64,000 nucleotides of DNA from Pseudomonas frederiksbergensis (GCF_000802155.2 NZ_JQGJ02000001.1:124001-188000), one strand, 5' to 3'; numbered from the stretch's first letter, positions 26,294 through 36,419 are shown. Translations and numbers: made by a program. Notes: generated from the sequence alone by a model not told the origin.

Positions 26294-29200
26294 TCAGTTC
26301 TCCTCGATATCAGTCGGCAGTGGACGCGGCAAATCATCGCCACTGGAACCGTCGAGCCAATCGACCTTGACCATCTTGCGCACCACGACGAATTCATCGC
26401 GGTTGCAACCGACCGTGCCGTAATAGTTGAAGCCGTAGGCCTGTTGGGCGTAGCCGCCGATCATGTGGGTGGGCTTGAGCACCACGCGGGTCACCGAGTT
26501 GTGGTGGCCGCCACGGGTCTTGGTGGTTTCCGAACCCGGCACGTTCACGATCCGTTCCTGGGCGTGGTACATCATCACCATGCCTTCCTTGACCCGCTGG
26601 CTGACCACCGCCCGGGCGGTCAGTGCGCCGTTGGCGTTGAAGCATTCGATCCAGTCGTTGTCCTCGATCCCGGCGCGCTTGGCGTCGATTTCCGAGAGCC
26701 AGACAATCGGTCCGCCACGGCTCAAGGTGAGCATCAGCAGGTTGTCGCTGTAGGTGCTGTGGATGCCCCATTTCTGGTGCGGGGTGATCCAGTTCAGGAC
26801 GATCTCGGTCTCGCCATTGCTGCGTTTGCCCTTCACGCCTTCGATGGTGCGGGTGTTGACCGGCGGCCGATAACTCATCAGTTGCTCGCCGAACGCCTGC
26901 ATCCACGGGTGATCCTGGTAGAACTGCTGGCGACCGGTGATGGTGCGCCATGGGATCGACTCATGGACGTTGGTGTAGCCGGCGTTGTAGCTGACGTGAT
27001 CGTCTTCCAGGCCGGACCAGGTCGGGCTGGAAATGATCTTGCGCGGCTGGGCCTGGATGTCACGGAAGCGAATCGCCTCGTGCTCTTTCGACACGGCCAA
27101 GTGGCTGTGGTCGATGCCGGTGAATTCCGACAGCGCCGCCCAGGCTTTCACCGCGACATGGCCGTTGGTTTCCGGCGCCAGGGACAGGATCACTTCGGCG
27201 GCGTCGATGGCGCTGTCGATTTTTGGCCGGCCTTGGCTGATGCCCGCGTCGACTTCCTTGTGGTTCAGCTCACCGAGGAACTTCACTTCGGTGTCGGTGT
27301 TCCAGTTGATGCCCTTGCCGCCGTTGCCGAGTTTTTCCAGCATCGGGCCCAGGGAGGTGAACTGCTTGTAGATGTTCGGGTAGTCACGCTCGACCACTTG
27401 CAGGTTTGGCGCGTTCTTGCCCGGGACTGGCGCCACACCGGCGCTTTTCCAGTCGGTGCCGCCGAATGGCTGGGCCAGTTCGCCGACGCTGTCGTGCATC
27501 AGCGGTACGGTGACTAGGTCTTTCTCGACACCCAGATGACCGACTGCCATGGCCGAAAACGCCTTGGCGATGCCCTTGTAGATTTCCCAGTCCGAACGCG
27601 ACTCCCAGGCCGGATCGATGGCGGCCGACAGTGGGTGGATGAACGGGTGCATGTCCGAGGTGTTCATGTCGTCTTTTTCATACCAGGTCGCGGTCGGCAA
27701 GACGATGTCGGAATACACGCAGGTCGAGGACATGCGGAAGTCCAGGGTGGTCACCAGGTCGAGTTTGCCAATGGCGCCCTCGTCGACCCATTCGGCTTCG
27801 GTAGGCTTGCAGTCACCGACCTGGCCGATGTCTTCGTTCATCACGCCGTTCTTCGTACCGAGCAGGTACTTGAGCATGTACTCGTGGCCCTTGCCCGAAG
27901 ACCCGAGCAGGTTGGAACGCCAGATGAACATGTTGCGCGGGAAGTTGACCGGGCTGTCCGGCTGTTCGCAGGCAAAGCGCAGGGAACCGTCCTGCAGTGA
28001 CTTGACCACGTAGTCCTTCGGATCAAGGCCTGCGGCGGCGGCATCGCGGCAGATATTCAGCGGGTTGGTGTTGAGCTGCGGCGCGCTGGGCAACCAACCG
28101 GCGCGTTCGGCGCGGATGTTGTAGTCCAGGGCGTGTTCGGGGAACTGCGACTTGTCCGCCAGGGGCGAGAGCACATCGTGCATGCTCATCTTCTCGTGGC
28201 GCCATTGCGAGCTGTGGCCATAGAAGAAGCTGGTGCCGTTCATCTGCCGTGGCGGACGGTTCCAGTCCAGGCCGAAGGCCAGGGGCAGCCAGCCGCATTG
28301 CGGACGGAGTTTTTCCTGGCCGACATAGTGGGCCCAGCCGCCGCCGGTCTGGCCGACGCAACCGCAGAGCATGAGCATGTTGATCAGCCCGCGGTAGTTC
28401 ATGTCCATGTGGTACCAGTGGTTCATCGCCGCACCGACGATGATCATCGAGCGTCCCCGGGTCTTGTCGGCGTTGCCGGCGAACTCGCGGGCGATCTGGA
28501 TCGCCTTCTCGCGGCTCACACCGGTGATCTGCTCCTGCCAGGCCGGAGTGCCGGGCACCGAGGCGTCGTCATAGTCCTTGGCAACGTTGGCACCACCGAG
28601 GCCACGGTCGATCGCCAGGTTGGCCGCCGACAGGTCGAACACCGTGGCGACTTTCGCCACGCTGCCATCGGCCAGCACCACGCTGTGCACCGGCACCCGG
28701 CGGAACTGCACCGCGTCACCGGCCACATGCTGGAAGTACTCCTGGGCTTCGCCGGCGAAGTACGGGAACGCCACCTCGGCGACGTCGCCGCCGATCAGGC
28801 TCAGCTTGAGGTCGATGTCACGGCCTTCGCCACCTTCGCGGGGCAGGATGTTCCACTTGCCTTTCTCGCCCCAGCGATAACCGATGGAGCCTTGGGGCGA
28901 AACCAGTTCGCCGTTGGCGTCCAGGGCGATGGTTTTCCATTCCGGGTTGTTGTCCTGGCCGAGGTTGTCGGTCAGGTCGCTGGCCCGCAGGAAACGGTCC
29001 GGCTGGTAACCCGAACCCGGCGCCGTGCCGAGCATTGGCTTGAGCATCACCAGCACCGGCAGGTCGGTGTAGCGCTTGGCGTATTCGGTGAAATAGGCGC
29101 TCGGCTTGTCCAGGTGGAATTCTTTGAAGATCACATGATTGAAGGCCTGGGCCAGCGCGGCGTCGGTGCCCTGCTTGGGGTTGAGCCACAGGTCGGTGAG

Positions 29201-30067
29201 CTTGGCGACTTCCGAATAGTCCGGGGTGATCGCCACGGTCTTGGTGCCCTTGTAGCGCACCTCGGTGAAGAAGTGGGCGTCAGGGGTACGGGTCTGCGGG
29301 ACGTTGGAGCCCCAGGCAATGATGTAGTTGGAGTTGTACCAGTCGGCCGATTCCGGCACGTCGGTCTGCTCGCCCCAGACCATCGGCGAGGCTGGCGGCA
29401 AGTCGCAATACCAGTCGTAGAAGCTCAGGCACACGCCACCGATCAGCGACAGGTAACGCGAGCCGGCGGCGTAGCTGACCATCGACATCGCCGGGATCGG
29501 CGAGAAGCCCACCACCCGGTCCGGACCATGTTCCTTGACGGTGTAGACGTTGGCAGCGGCGATGATCTCGTTGACTTCTTCCCAGTTGGAACGGATGAAG
29601 CCACCCATGCCGCGCTTGCTTTTATAGGAGTCGGCCTTGGCCTTGTTCTCGACGATGCTGGCCCAGGCTTCCACCGGCGGCAGGGTCTGCCGGGCTTCGC
29701 GCCACAGTTTGAGCAACGGCTTGCGGATCTTCGGGTACTTGAGCCGGTTGGCGCTGTAGATGTACCAACTGTAGCTCGCACCGCGAGGGCAGCCGCGTGG
29801 TTCGTGGTTGGGCAGATCGTTGCGGGTGCGCGGGTAGTCGGTCTGCTGGGTTTCCCAAGTGATCAGGCCGTTCTTGACGTAGATTTTCCAGGAGCACGAA
29901 CCGGTGCAGTTCACCCCATGGGTGGAACGCACGATCTTGTCGTACTGCCAGCGGGAACGGTAGACGTTTTCCCAGTCGCGGGACTCCTTGCGGGTCTCGC
30001 CGTGGCCGTCTGAAAACTCGCCTTGCTTGCGGTTGAAAAACCGCAGTTGATCCAGTAAATGACTCAC
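26294..30067 (-). CDS. narG: Respiratory nitrate reductase alpha subunit
   Basis: 1257 residues, the usual length. The N-terminal FS0 motif HGVNCTGSCSWKIYVKNG (residues 49-66) has the His ligand followed by cysteines. The Mo-bis-MGD domains follow, with YNSNYIIAWGSNVPQTRTPD near 243 containing the region of the Mo-coordinating Asp. The enzyme reduces nitrate to nitrite on the cytoplasmic side. There is no Tat signal, as expected for NarG. Second-to-last member of the group starting at narK1. Confidence 0.97.
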   Translation of the reverse strand: MSHLLDQLRFFNRKQGEFSDGHGETRKESRDWENVYRSRWQYDKIVRSTHGVNCTGSCSWKIYVKNGLITWETQQTDYPRTRNDLPNHEPRGCPRGASYSWYIYSANRLKYPKIRKPLLKLWREARQTLPPVEAWASIVENKAKADSYKSKRGMGGFIRSNWEEVNEIIAAANVYTVKEHGPDRVVGFSPIPAMSMVSYAAGSRYLSLIGGVCLSFYDWYCDLPPASPMVWGEQTDVPESADWYNSNYIIAWGSNVPQTRTPDAHFFTEVRYKGTKTVAITPDYSEVAKLTDLWLNPKQGTDAALAQAFNHVIFKEFHLDKPSAYFTEYAKRYTDLPVLVMLKPMLGTAPGSGYQPDRFLRASDLTDNLGQDNNPEWKTIALDANGELVSPQGSIGYRWGEKGKWNILPREGGEGRDIDLKLSLIGGDVAEVAFPYFAGEAQEYFQHVAGDAVQFRRVPVHSVVLADGSVAKVATVFDLSAANLAIDRGLGGANVAKDYDDASVPGTPAWQEQITGVSREKAIQIAREFAGNADKTRGRSMIIVGAAMNHWYHMDMNYRGLINMLMLCGCVGQTGGGWAHYVGQEKLRPQCGWLPLAFGLDWNRPPRQMNGTSFFYGHSSQWRHEKMSMHDVLSPLADKSQFPEHALDYNIRAERAGWLPSAPQLNTNPLNICRDAAAAGLDPKDYVVKSLQDGSLRFACEQPDSPVNFPRNMFIWRSNLLGSSGKGHEYMLKYLLGTKNGVMNEDIGQVGDCKPTEAEWVDEGAIGKLDLVTTLDFRMSSTCVYSDIVLPTATWYEKDDMNTSDMHPFIHPLSAAIDPAWESRSDWEIYKGIAKAFSAMAVGHLGVEKDLVTVPLMHDSVGELAQPFGGTDWKSAGVAPVPGKNAPNLQVVERDYPNIYKQFTSLGPMLEKLGNGGKGINWNTDTEVKFLGELNHKEVDAGISQGRPKIDSAIDAAEVILSLAPETNGHVAVKAWAALSEFTGIDHSHLAVSKEHEAIRFRDIQAQPRKIISSPTWSGLEDDHVSYNAGYTNVHESIPWRTITGRQQFYQDHPWMQAFGEQLMSYRPPVNTRTIEGVKGKRSNGETEIVLNWITPHQKWGIHSTYSDNLLMLTLSRGGPIVWLSEIDAKRAGIEDNDWIECFNANGALTARAVVSQRVKEGMVMMYHAQERIVNVPGSETTKTRGGHHNSVTRVVLKPTHMIGGYAQQAYGFNYYGTVGCNRDEFVVVRKMVKVDWLDGSSGDDLPRPLPTDIEEN

Positions 30068-30131
30068 AGTGTGTTCCTCTCAGGCTTGCTCCGCGGGGTC
30101 TGCGCCCCGCCCACGCAGGTTTAGGTTCGGC

Positions 30132-31529
30132 TTAGCAAGGTGTCGCGGCGCCCTTGCGGGCATACCACCACCAGGTCACCACGATGCAGCTCAGGTAGAA
30201 GCCGACGAACATGTAGAAGGCCATCTCCGGGCCGCCGGTCAGGGCCATCGAAGTGCCGAATGATTTGGGAATGAAGAAGGCTCCGAAGGCGCCCATGGCC
30301 GAGCTGAAGCCCAGCACCGCGGCCGATTCCTTGCCGGCGTTCTTGAGCGCTTGCTCACGTACCTCGGGCTTTTTGCCCAGGGCGGCTTTCTCGTGCAGGG
30401 TGCGGAAGATCACCGGGATCATGCGGAAGGTCGAACCGTTGCCCACGCCGGTGGTGATAAACAGCAACATGAACATGCCGAGGAAGCCGTAGAAGCTGCC
30501 GCCCTCGCCGCCCTTAGGCAGAAAGTGCAAGACGCCGAACACCATCACGATCATCAACACGAAGTTCCACAGGGTGACTTTGGCGCCACCGAGCTTGTCC
30601 GCCAGCCAGCCACCCAGCGGCCGCACCAAGGCACCCACCAGCGGGCCGAGGAAGGCGAATTTCAGGGCGATGACTTCCGGGAACGAGGTCTTGATCAGCA
30701 GCGGGAACGCGGCGGAGAAACCGATGAACGAACCGAAGGTGGCCAGGTACAGCCAGCACATCAACCAGTTGTGCTTGCGCTTGAAGATCACCGCCTGTTC
30801 ACTGAACGATGCCCGGGCGCTGGACAGGTCGTTCATGCCGAACCAGGCAATCAGGGTCACGGCGAGGATGAACGGCACCCAGATGAAACCGGCGTTCTGC
30901 AACCACAGCGAGCTGCCGTCGGCCAACACCTGCGGCTGGCCACCCATGAAGCCGAACACACCAAAGGAAATCACCAGCGGCACGCAGAACTGCATCACCG
31001 ACACGCCCAGGTTGCCCAGCCCGGCGTTGAGGCCCAGGGCGGTGCCCTGCTGGGCCTTGGGGTAGAAGAAGCTGATGTTGGACATGCTCGAGGCGAAATT
31101 GCCGCCGCCGAAACCGCAGAGCAATGCGATCAGCACGAACACGCTATAAGGCGTGGCTGGATCCTGCACGGCGAACCCCATCCACAGCGCCGGTATCAGC
31201 AGGGATGCGGTGCTCAGGGCTGTCCAACGACGGCCACCGAAGATCGGCACCATGAACGAGTAGAAAATGCGCAAGGTCGCGCCGGACAATCCCGGCAACG
31301 CCGCCAGCCAGAACAGCTGGTCGGTGCTGAAGCTGAAGCCAATGGCATTCAGGCGCACGATCACCGTGCTCCAGACCATCCACACCGCGAAGGCCAACAG
31401 CAGCGCCGGGATGGAAATCCACAGGTTGCGCCGGGCGGTCTGTTTGCCGCTGCGCCCCCAGAACGCTGGGTCTTCCGGGCGCCAGTCATGAATGACCGGG
31501 CCTTTTTCAGGCGTTTGCAGAACGGACAT
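30132..31529 (-). CDS. narK2: Nitrate/nitrite transporter NarK2
   Basis: 465 residues, major facilitator family with 12 membrane segments. Nitrate signature blocks GFGGGNFASSMSNISFFYPK (about 143-162) and a second NS-type motif GVGNGSTFRMIPVIF (about 375-390) are intact. It probably acts as the nitrate/nitrite antiporter, narK1 being the proton symporter. Start 31529 chosen for its AAGGAG site, overlapping the narK1 end by 23 bases. Assignments K1/K2 follow gene order in other pseudomonads. Confidence 0.9.
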   Translation of the reverse strand: MSVLQTPEKGPVIHDWRPEDPAFWGRSGKQTARRNLWISIPALLLAFAVWMVWSTVIVRLNAIGFSFSTDQLFWLAALPGLSGATLRIFYSFMVPIFGGRRWTALSTASLLIPALWMGFAVQDPATPYSVFVLIALLCGFGGGNFASSMSNISFFYPKAQQGTALGLNAGLGNLGVSVMQFCVPLVISFGVFGFMGGQPQVLADGSSLWLQNAGFIWVPFILAVTLIAWFGMNDLSSARASFSEQAVIFKRKHNWLMCWLYLATFGSFIGFSAAFPLLIKTSFPEVIALKFAFLGPLVGALVRPLGGWLADKLGGAKVTLWNFVLMIVMVFGVLHFLPKGGEGGSFYGFLGMFMLLFITTGVGNGSTFRMIPVIFRTLHEKAALGKKPEVREQALKNAGKESAAVLGFSSAMGAFGAFFIPKSFGTSMALTGGPEMAFYMFVGFYLSCIVVTWWWYARKGAATPC

Positions 31530-32808
31530 GTTCTTCTCCTTGGGCAATGCTGGAAAACGGGGATTGGCTGGCCGGCGGTTGTTTGCCCAGCAACGGGCGC
31601 TTGCGCACCTCGCTGAGGTACATCCAGATCAACGAGACCCAGACCACGCCGTAGAGCAACATGAAGCAGGACGAGCGCACGCCGGTGAGGTCCACCAGGG
31701 CGCCAAACATGATCGGCAGCACGAAACCACCCAAGCCACCGGCCAGGCCGACGATGCCGGACACCGCGCCCATGTTCTGCGGGTAATCGTTGGCGATGTA
31801 CTTGAAGACCGAAGCCTTGCCGAACGCGAAGGCGATGCCCATCACGAACAGCAGCACGGTGAAGAGCGTGGCGTTGAGACCGATGTGGAAATCGACGATG
31901 CCGTTGACGGTCTGCACTTGCAGTTGCGTCTGGGGATAGGACAGCAGGAACAGGCAGATCCAGCTCACCCACAACACCCACCAGGTCACGCTCTGGGCGC
32001 CCCAGCGGTCGGACATCCAGCCGCCGACGGCCCGCAGCACACCGCCCGGCAGGGAAAAACACGCCGCCAGCAGCGCCGCGCTTTGCAGGCTGAAACCGTA
32101 TTCCTGCACGTAGTACTTGGTCATCCACAAGGCCAAGGCTACGTAACCGCCGAACACGATGGAGTAGTACTGGCAGTAGCGCCATACGGCGGGGTCTTTC
32201 AGTGACTTGAGTTGCTCGCGCAGGGTGGCGCCGCCGGCACTGCGGTGTTCTTTCTTCTCGGCGGTGAGGAACCAGAACAGCAGCGCGGTGATGAACAGAA
32301 TCGCGCTGAACACCTTTGGCACCAGGTGCCAGCTGCCCAGCGCAATCAAGGCCGGCGCGAGGAACTTGGTCACTGCGGCACCGGCGTTGCCCGCGCCAAA
32401 CACGCCCATGGCAAAACCCTGGTTATGCTTGTCGAACCACTTGGCGACGTAGGCGATGCCCACCGAGAACGAGCCGCCGGCCAGGCCGACGAACAGGCCC
32501 AGCACCAGGAACTGCCAATAGGCCGTCGCCAAGGTGATCAGGTAGAGCGGCAACACGCAGGACAACATCAGCAGGAAAAACACGATGCGTCCGCCGAAGC
32601 GGTCGGTGAGCAGGCCCAGGGGCAGGCGCACCAGCGAACCGGTCAATACCGGCGTGGCGGCCAGCAGGCCAAACTGGGTTTCGTTGAGGGCCAGCAGTTC
32701 CTTGATCGGAACGCCGAGCACGGCAAACATCATCCAGACCATGAAGCACACGGTGAAGGCCAGGGTACTCATCCCCAGTACCAGCCCTTGTTGCACTTGC
32801 GCTCGCAT
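31507..32808 (-). CDS. narK1: Nitrate transporter NarK1
   Basis: About 433 residues, 12 membrane segments, MFS nitrate/nitrite porter family. Nitrate signature GLAGGSFSVGIAYVAKWFDK near residues 108-127 and a second block MGAVSGIVGLAGGLGGFVLP near 348-367. It is the first gene of the nar structural operon and is divergent from narX. An Anr box and a NarL 7-2-7 site in the 309-base divergent region fit oxygen and nitrate control. GTG at 32811 is an alternative start. Confidence 0.9.
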   Translation of the reverse strand: MRAQVQQGLVLGMSTLAFTVCFMVWMMFAVLGVPIKELLALNETQFGLLAATPVLTGSLVRLPLGLLTDRFGGRIVFFLLMLSCVLPLYLITLATAYWQFLVLGLFVGLAGGSFSVGIAYVAKWFDKHNQGFAMGVFGAGNAGAAVTKFLAPALIALGSWHLVPKVFSAILFITALLFWFLTAEKKEHRSAGGATLREQLKSLKDPAVWRYCQYYSIVFGGYVALALWMTKYYVQEYGFSLQSAALLAACFSLPGGVLRAVGGWMSDRWGAQSVTWWVLWVSWICLFLLSYPQTQLQVQTVNGIVDFHIGLNATLFTVLLFVMGIAFAFGKASVFKYIANDYPQNMGAVSGIVGLAGGLGGFVLPIMFGALVDLTGVRSSCFMLLYGVVWVSLIWMYLSEVRKRPLLGKQPPASQSPFSSIAQGEEHVRSANA

Positions 32809-32867
32809 CACGCTGCCCCCCAGTCAATTCGTTGAGCGCAGACTAGTGATGCCTACCCCGCGAAAAC

Positions 32868-32881
32868 TTGACCTGGGTCAA
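32868..32881. promoter_or_regulatory. Anr box, narK1/narX
   Basis: TTGACCTGGGTCAA is a perfect FNR-type dyad. Its centre lies 66 bases before the narK1 start, suitable for class II activation of the nar operon. Confidence 0.75.
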
Positions 32882-32919
32882 CGAGCGCCCCGGGGCCATT
32901 GGCCTATGCTTGGCCCGTC

Positions 32920-32935
32920 TACCTCCAAGGAGGTA
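32920..32935. promoter_or_regulatory. NarL 7-2-7 heptamer pair, narK1/narX
   Basis: TACCTCC-AA-GGAGGTA matches TACYYMT-N2-AKRRGTA at 6 of 7 bases in each arm. It is the paired arrangement bound by NarL, whose gene lies 2 kb downstream. Confidence 0.65.
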
Positions 32936-33117
32936 GATCGAGACCTCGATAAAAGCCTTTGTTTATCAACGTCTTGAGCAAGTCGGCCAAAGCTTTTATG
33001 GAAACGGAACGGCCGACAACTCTTTAGAGGTAGTGCGCCCAGGATCGGCTGCAACACCCCACGACCCAGGGCGCGCTTGATGCTCGGTCTACCGTTTTTC
33101 GCCAAGAGCCAGCGCCC

Positions 33118-34917
33118 ATGATGCGTTGGCTTCGCAGTTCCCTGCCCGCTCGCGCCGGCCTGGCGGTGATCCTCATCGCCATCCTCGCCCTGGCCAGCTC
33201 GTTGAGCGCCGGATTGATCGCCTGGTTCAGCCAGGGCGACGCGGCAGCCATCAATACCGCCGGCTCCGTGCGCATGGAGACCTATCACCTGAGCTGGAGG
33301 CTCGCGGCCGGCGACGTTGAAGACATCCCCACGATCGTCGACAGCCTGCAGCAACGTCTCGACAGCCCAGCTCTGCGCGCAGTGCTCGAAGACGGGCCGG
33401 AAACCGCACTGCACAAAAGCTATCGCGACCTGATGCAGCGCTGGAACCAGACCTTGCGCCCGGCCATCGAGCGCGGCGACTCGGCATTCTTCCAGGCCAG
33501 TGCTCGTTCGTTCGTGGAACAACTGGATCAGTTCGTTACGCTGTTGCAACGCCAGAGCGAGCACAAGCAAGGCTGGCAACAAGCAATCCAGGGCATTGCG
33601 TTGTTCAGCACCATGATCATCCTGCTGATCGGCCTGTATGAATTGCAGTACGGCGTGGTGATGCCGCTGCAAGAACTGGTTGACGCCACCCAGCGCTTTC
33701 GCCGTGGTGAATTCCAGGTGCGAGTCAACCACCAGTCCGAGGATGAACTGGGCCAGTTGGCGACCAGCTTCAACACCATGGCCGAGACCATCGAGCAATC
33801 CCACCGCACCCTGGAAGCCCAGGTGCAACAAAAGACCCTGAATCTGCAACAGGCCAACGCCGCCCTTGAGTTGCTTTACCAGAGCAGCCGCAGCCTCGCG
33901 ACGCGCCAGGCCAATGCTGAAGGCCTGGATGAACTGATCCGCCGCTTCCAGCAGCGCCTGCCGGGCCTGCGTCTCACGCTGTGCCTGCAAGGACAGCTGC
34001 AGTCGCCCGCACGGCATCTGCTGGCCTTGCATGGCGCCGCCAGCCGCCAGGTCTGCGCCAGCAGCGATTGCGCCAGTTGCCACAAACACAACGCCGCGCG
34101 CCCGCAAGCTTTCAGCATCAGCAACCAGGGCACTGAGCTGGGTGAACTCAAGGCGCATTTTGTCGACGGTCACGCCGCACAGCCATGGGAAATCGCGCTG
34201 ATCCAGGCCCTGGCCAACTTGATCGGGACAACGTTGTCCCTCAAGCGCCAGCGCGAACAGGACCATCGCCTGTTGCTGCTCGACGAGCGCACCATCATTG
34301 CCCGGGAGCTGCACGACTCCCTCGCCCAGGCCTTGTCGTACATGAAACTGCAAGTCAGCCGCATGCAGACCCTGATGCGTCGCGGCGAACCGGTGCAGAC
34401 CCTGGAAAACGTCACCGGCGAACTGCGCGAAGGCCTCAACAACGCTTATCGACAACTGCGTGAATTGCTCACCACGTTCCGTTTGCAGATCCGCGACGAC
34501 GGTTTGGTACCGGAACTCAAGGACACGGCCGAGGAATTCTCCAACCGTGGTGATTTCCAGGTGCACCTGTTCATCGACACCCTGGCCTTCGAGCTGTCGG
34601 CCAGCGAGCAGATCCACATCCTGCAGATTACCCGCGAGGCCCTATCCAACTGCTTGCGCCACGCCCATGCGCAAAACGCCTGGCTGCAATTGCGCCAGGA
34701 AGGCGAGACCGTGCGCCTTTGCATCGAGGACGATGGCCGGGGTTTCAGCGGCGAAGTGGACCAGCGCGAGCACCACGGTCTGAACATCATGAACGAACGC
34801 GCCCGCAGCCTGCGCGGCCAACTCGACATTCACTCCCGAACGCCCCAGGGCACCCGTATCCAGGTGCATTTCCAACCGGAGTTCCTGGGCCACCACACCG
34901 AAGGCATCGCAACATGA
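33118..34917 (+). CDS. narX: Nitrate/nitrite sensor histidine kinase
   Basis: 599 residues. Membrane segment at about 13-37; periplasmic sensor with a P-box-like helix INTAGSVRMETYHLSWRL (about 45-62); second membrane segment about 160-178; HAMP about 180-235; a central Cys-bearing region (SSDCASCHK, about 318-326); then the HisKA_3 dimerisation helix ARELHDSLAQALSYMK with phospho-His near 400. The ATPase region has DDGRGFSG and HHGLNIMNERA. It phosphorylates NarL in response to nitrate. Its stop overlaps narL by 4 bases. Confidence 0.93.
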   Translation: MMRWLRSSLPARAGLAVILIAILALASSLSAGLIAWFSQGDAAAINTAGSVRMETYHLSWRLAAGDVEDIPTIVDSLQQRLDSPALRAVLEDGPETALHKSYRDLMQRWNQTLRPAIERGDSAFFQASARSFVEQLDQFVTLLQRQSEHKQGWQQAIQGIALFSTMIILLIGLYELQYGVVMPLQELVDATQRFRRGEFQVRVNHQSEDELGQLATSFNTMAETIEQSHRTLEAQVQQKTLNLQQANAALELLYQSSRSLATRQANAEGLDELIRRFQQRLPGLRLTLCLQGQLQSPARHLLALHGAASRQVCASSDCASCHKHNAARPQAFSISNQGTELGELKAHFVDGHAAQPWEIALIQALANLIGTTLSLKRQREQDHRLLLLDERTIIARELHDSLAQALSYMKLQVSRMQTLMRRGEPVQTLENVTGELREGLNNAYRQLRELLTTFRLQIRDDGLVPELKDTAEEFSNRGDFQVHLFIDTLAFELSASEQIHILQITREALSNCLRHAHAQNAWLQLRQEGETVRLCIEDDGRGFSGEVDQREHHGLNIMNERARSLRGQLDIHSRTPQGTRIQVHFQPEFLGHHTEGIAT

Positions 34918-35561
34918 ACGCCCCTTTGCGCCACACCCTGCTGCTGGTCGACGACCATCCGATGATGCGTCGCGGGATCCGCCAGATGCTCGAACTCGAA
35001 GACGATCTGCACATCGTCGGCGAAGCCAGCCACGGCGAAGAAGCCCTGGCGCTGATCGAACCGCTCAAGCCCGACCTGGTGCTGCTGGACAACAACATGC
35101 CGCAGATGAACGGCATCGAGACTCTGCGCCGGCTGCGCGCCATGCACTACACCGGCAAGGTGCTGCTGTTCACCGTGTCCGACGCCGAGGACGACATCCG
35201 CGATGCCCTGCGCCTGGACGCCAACGGTTACCTGCTCAAGGACATGGAGCCTGAGTTGCTGATCCAGTACATCCGCGACGCCCTCAACGGCGCCCTGGTG
35301 ATCAGCCCCGGCCTGACCCGCGTCATGGCCCAGGCTTTGCGCTCGCCACCGCGCCAGGCCGATGTGGAACTGACCGAGCGCGAACGCCAGGTCCTCAAGA
35401 CCATCGCCGGCGGTTTCAGCAACAAGGTCATCGGTCACAAGCTGGGCATCACCGAGGGCACGGTCAAGGTGCATGTGAAGAACCTGCTGCACAAGCTCGG
35501 CTTGCGTTCGCGGGTCGAAGCGGCGGTGTGGGCGATGGAGCATTTGCGCGGGGCGGGTTAG
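34914..35561 (+). CDS. narL: Nitrate response regulator NarL
   Basis: 215 residues. The receiver domain has DDHP (residues 13-16), phospho-acceptor Asp in LVLLDNNMP (near 59), and Lys in YLLKDME (near 109). The C-terminal LuxR-type helix-turn-helix carries ELTERERQVLKTIAGGFSNK (about 147-166) and GTVKVHVKNLLHKLGL. It binds heptamer pairs of the kind seen at 32920, 35631 and 48509. Translationally coupled to narX (ATGA overlap). Confidence 0.95.
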   Translation: MNAPLRHTLLLVDDHPMMRRGIRQMLELEDDLHIVGEASHGEEALALIEPLKPDLVLLDNNMPQMNGIETLRRLRAMHYTGKVLLFTVSDAEDDIRDALRLDANGYLLKDMEPELLIQYIRDALNGALVISPGLTRVMAQALRSPPRQADVELTERERQVLKTIAGGFSNKVIGHKLGITEGTVKVHVKNLLHKLGLRSRVEAAVWAMEHLRGAG

Positions 35562-35630
35562 TCCCGGTTGAGTCATACAACACGCTACCGATCTGCGCTG
35601 GCAGTGAAAGATTGGATTGACCGCCTCTCC

Positions 35631-35646
35631 TCCCTCTTCCGAGGTA
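35631..35646. promoter_or_regulatory. NarL 7-2-7 heptamer pair before the Crp/Fnr gene
   Basis: TCCCTCT-TC-CGAGGTA agrees with TACYYMT-N2-AKRRGTA at 6 of 7 positions in each half. It lies about 65 bases before the start of the next regulator gene. Confidence 0.5.
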
Positions 35647-35710
35647 AGCCTGCCGAGGCATAGGCCGCCGACGGCTTGGGCACTACCATGACGGCACGCG
35701 GAGGTACGCC

Positions 35711-36388
35711 ATGCTGACCCACCCTTCCATCGTTTTACTGTTGCGTCGTCATCACCTGTTCAGCCAACTGCCTGAGCGGGTCTTTGAAGATGTCTGTAGC
35801 CTGGCTGTCCTCAAACGCCTGGAATGCAACAGCACGCTCATGCACCAGGGCGATCCGGCCAAGCGATTTTTCGTGCTGGTCAGTGGCCAGATCAAGCTCT
35901 TCCGGGTCACCGGCGAGGGCCAGGAAAACCTGGTGGAAATCATCCAGCCCGGGCAGACCTTCGCCGAAGCGTTGCTGTTCAGCCAGGCCCGTTGCTACCC
36001 GGTCAGCGCGTCGGCGATCAAGGACAGCGTGCTGGTGAGTATCGAGGGGACGCATTATCTCAAGGCGCTGGAGGACCAGCCCAAGGTCTGCCTGGCGATC
36101 CTGGCGAGCATGAGCATTCATCTGCACCAGCGACTCAAGGACATCGACAACCTGACCTTGGCCAGTGCCAGTCGGCGGGTGATCAATTTTCTGTTGCAGG
36201 AGCGCGATCCGCGGGATGGTCAGGTGGTGTTGCAGGTGTCCAAGCGGCTAGTGGCTTCGAAGCTGGGGATCCAGCCGGAGACGTTTTCGCGGATTCTGCA
36301 TCGGTTGGTGGATGGGGGGTTGATTGCCATGGAGCGGCGCAACATTCGCATCCTAGCTGAAGAAGAGCTTGCTGCTTACCAGCAGTAA
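35711..36388 (+). CDS. Crp/Fnr-family regulator of the Dnr type
   Basis: 225 residues. A cyclic-nucleotide-like sensor fold (about 15-135, with FFVLVSGQIKLFRVTGEGQE and AEALLF) is followed by the long dimer helix and a winged helix (QVSKRLVASKLGIQPETFSR/ILHRL, about 173-197). The recognition helix residues ExxSR match Dnr and the other Dnr gene at 53932. No N-terminal cysteine cluster is present, so it is not Anr; it may sense NO through heme like Dnr. GGAGGT precedes the ATG. A NarL-type site lies upstream. Confidence 0.87.
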   Translation: MLTHPSIVLLLRRHHLFSQLPERVFEDVCSLAVLKRLECNSTLMHQGDPAKRFFVLVSGQIKLFRVTGEGQENLVEIIQPGQTFAEALLFSQARCYPVSASAIKDSVLVSIEGTHYLKALEDQPKVCLAILASMSIHLHQRLKDIDNLTLASASRRVINFLLQERDPRDGQVVLQVSKRLVASKLGIQPETFSRILHRLVDGGLIAMERRNIRILAEEELAAYQQ

Positions 36389-36405
36389 CCGAGCCAGTCT
36401 CAGAT

Positions 36406-36419
36406 TTGATCATGGTCAA
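36406..36419 (+). promoter_or_regulatory. Anr/Dnr box before the DGC-domain gene
   Basis: TTGATCATGGTCAA matches the consensus fully. Its centre is 61 bases before the start codon at 36474. Confidence 0.65.

Larger units (their letters stand above)
32812..33117. promoter_or_regulatory. Divergent narK1/narX control region
   Basis: 306 bases without a gene. It holds the Anr box at 32868-32881 and the NarL-type site at 32920-32935, listed separately. An AT-rich stretch around 32941-32970 may be an IHF or promoter region; no other clear element was seen. Confidence 0.7.

Noticed and set aside
28133..30013. Long plus-strand frame opposite narG
   Set aside because: A shadow of narG codon structure with no recognisable domain or ribosome site.
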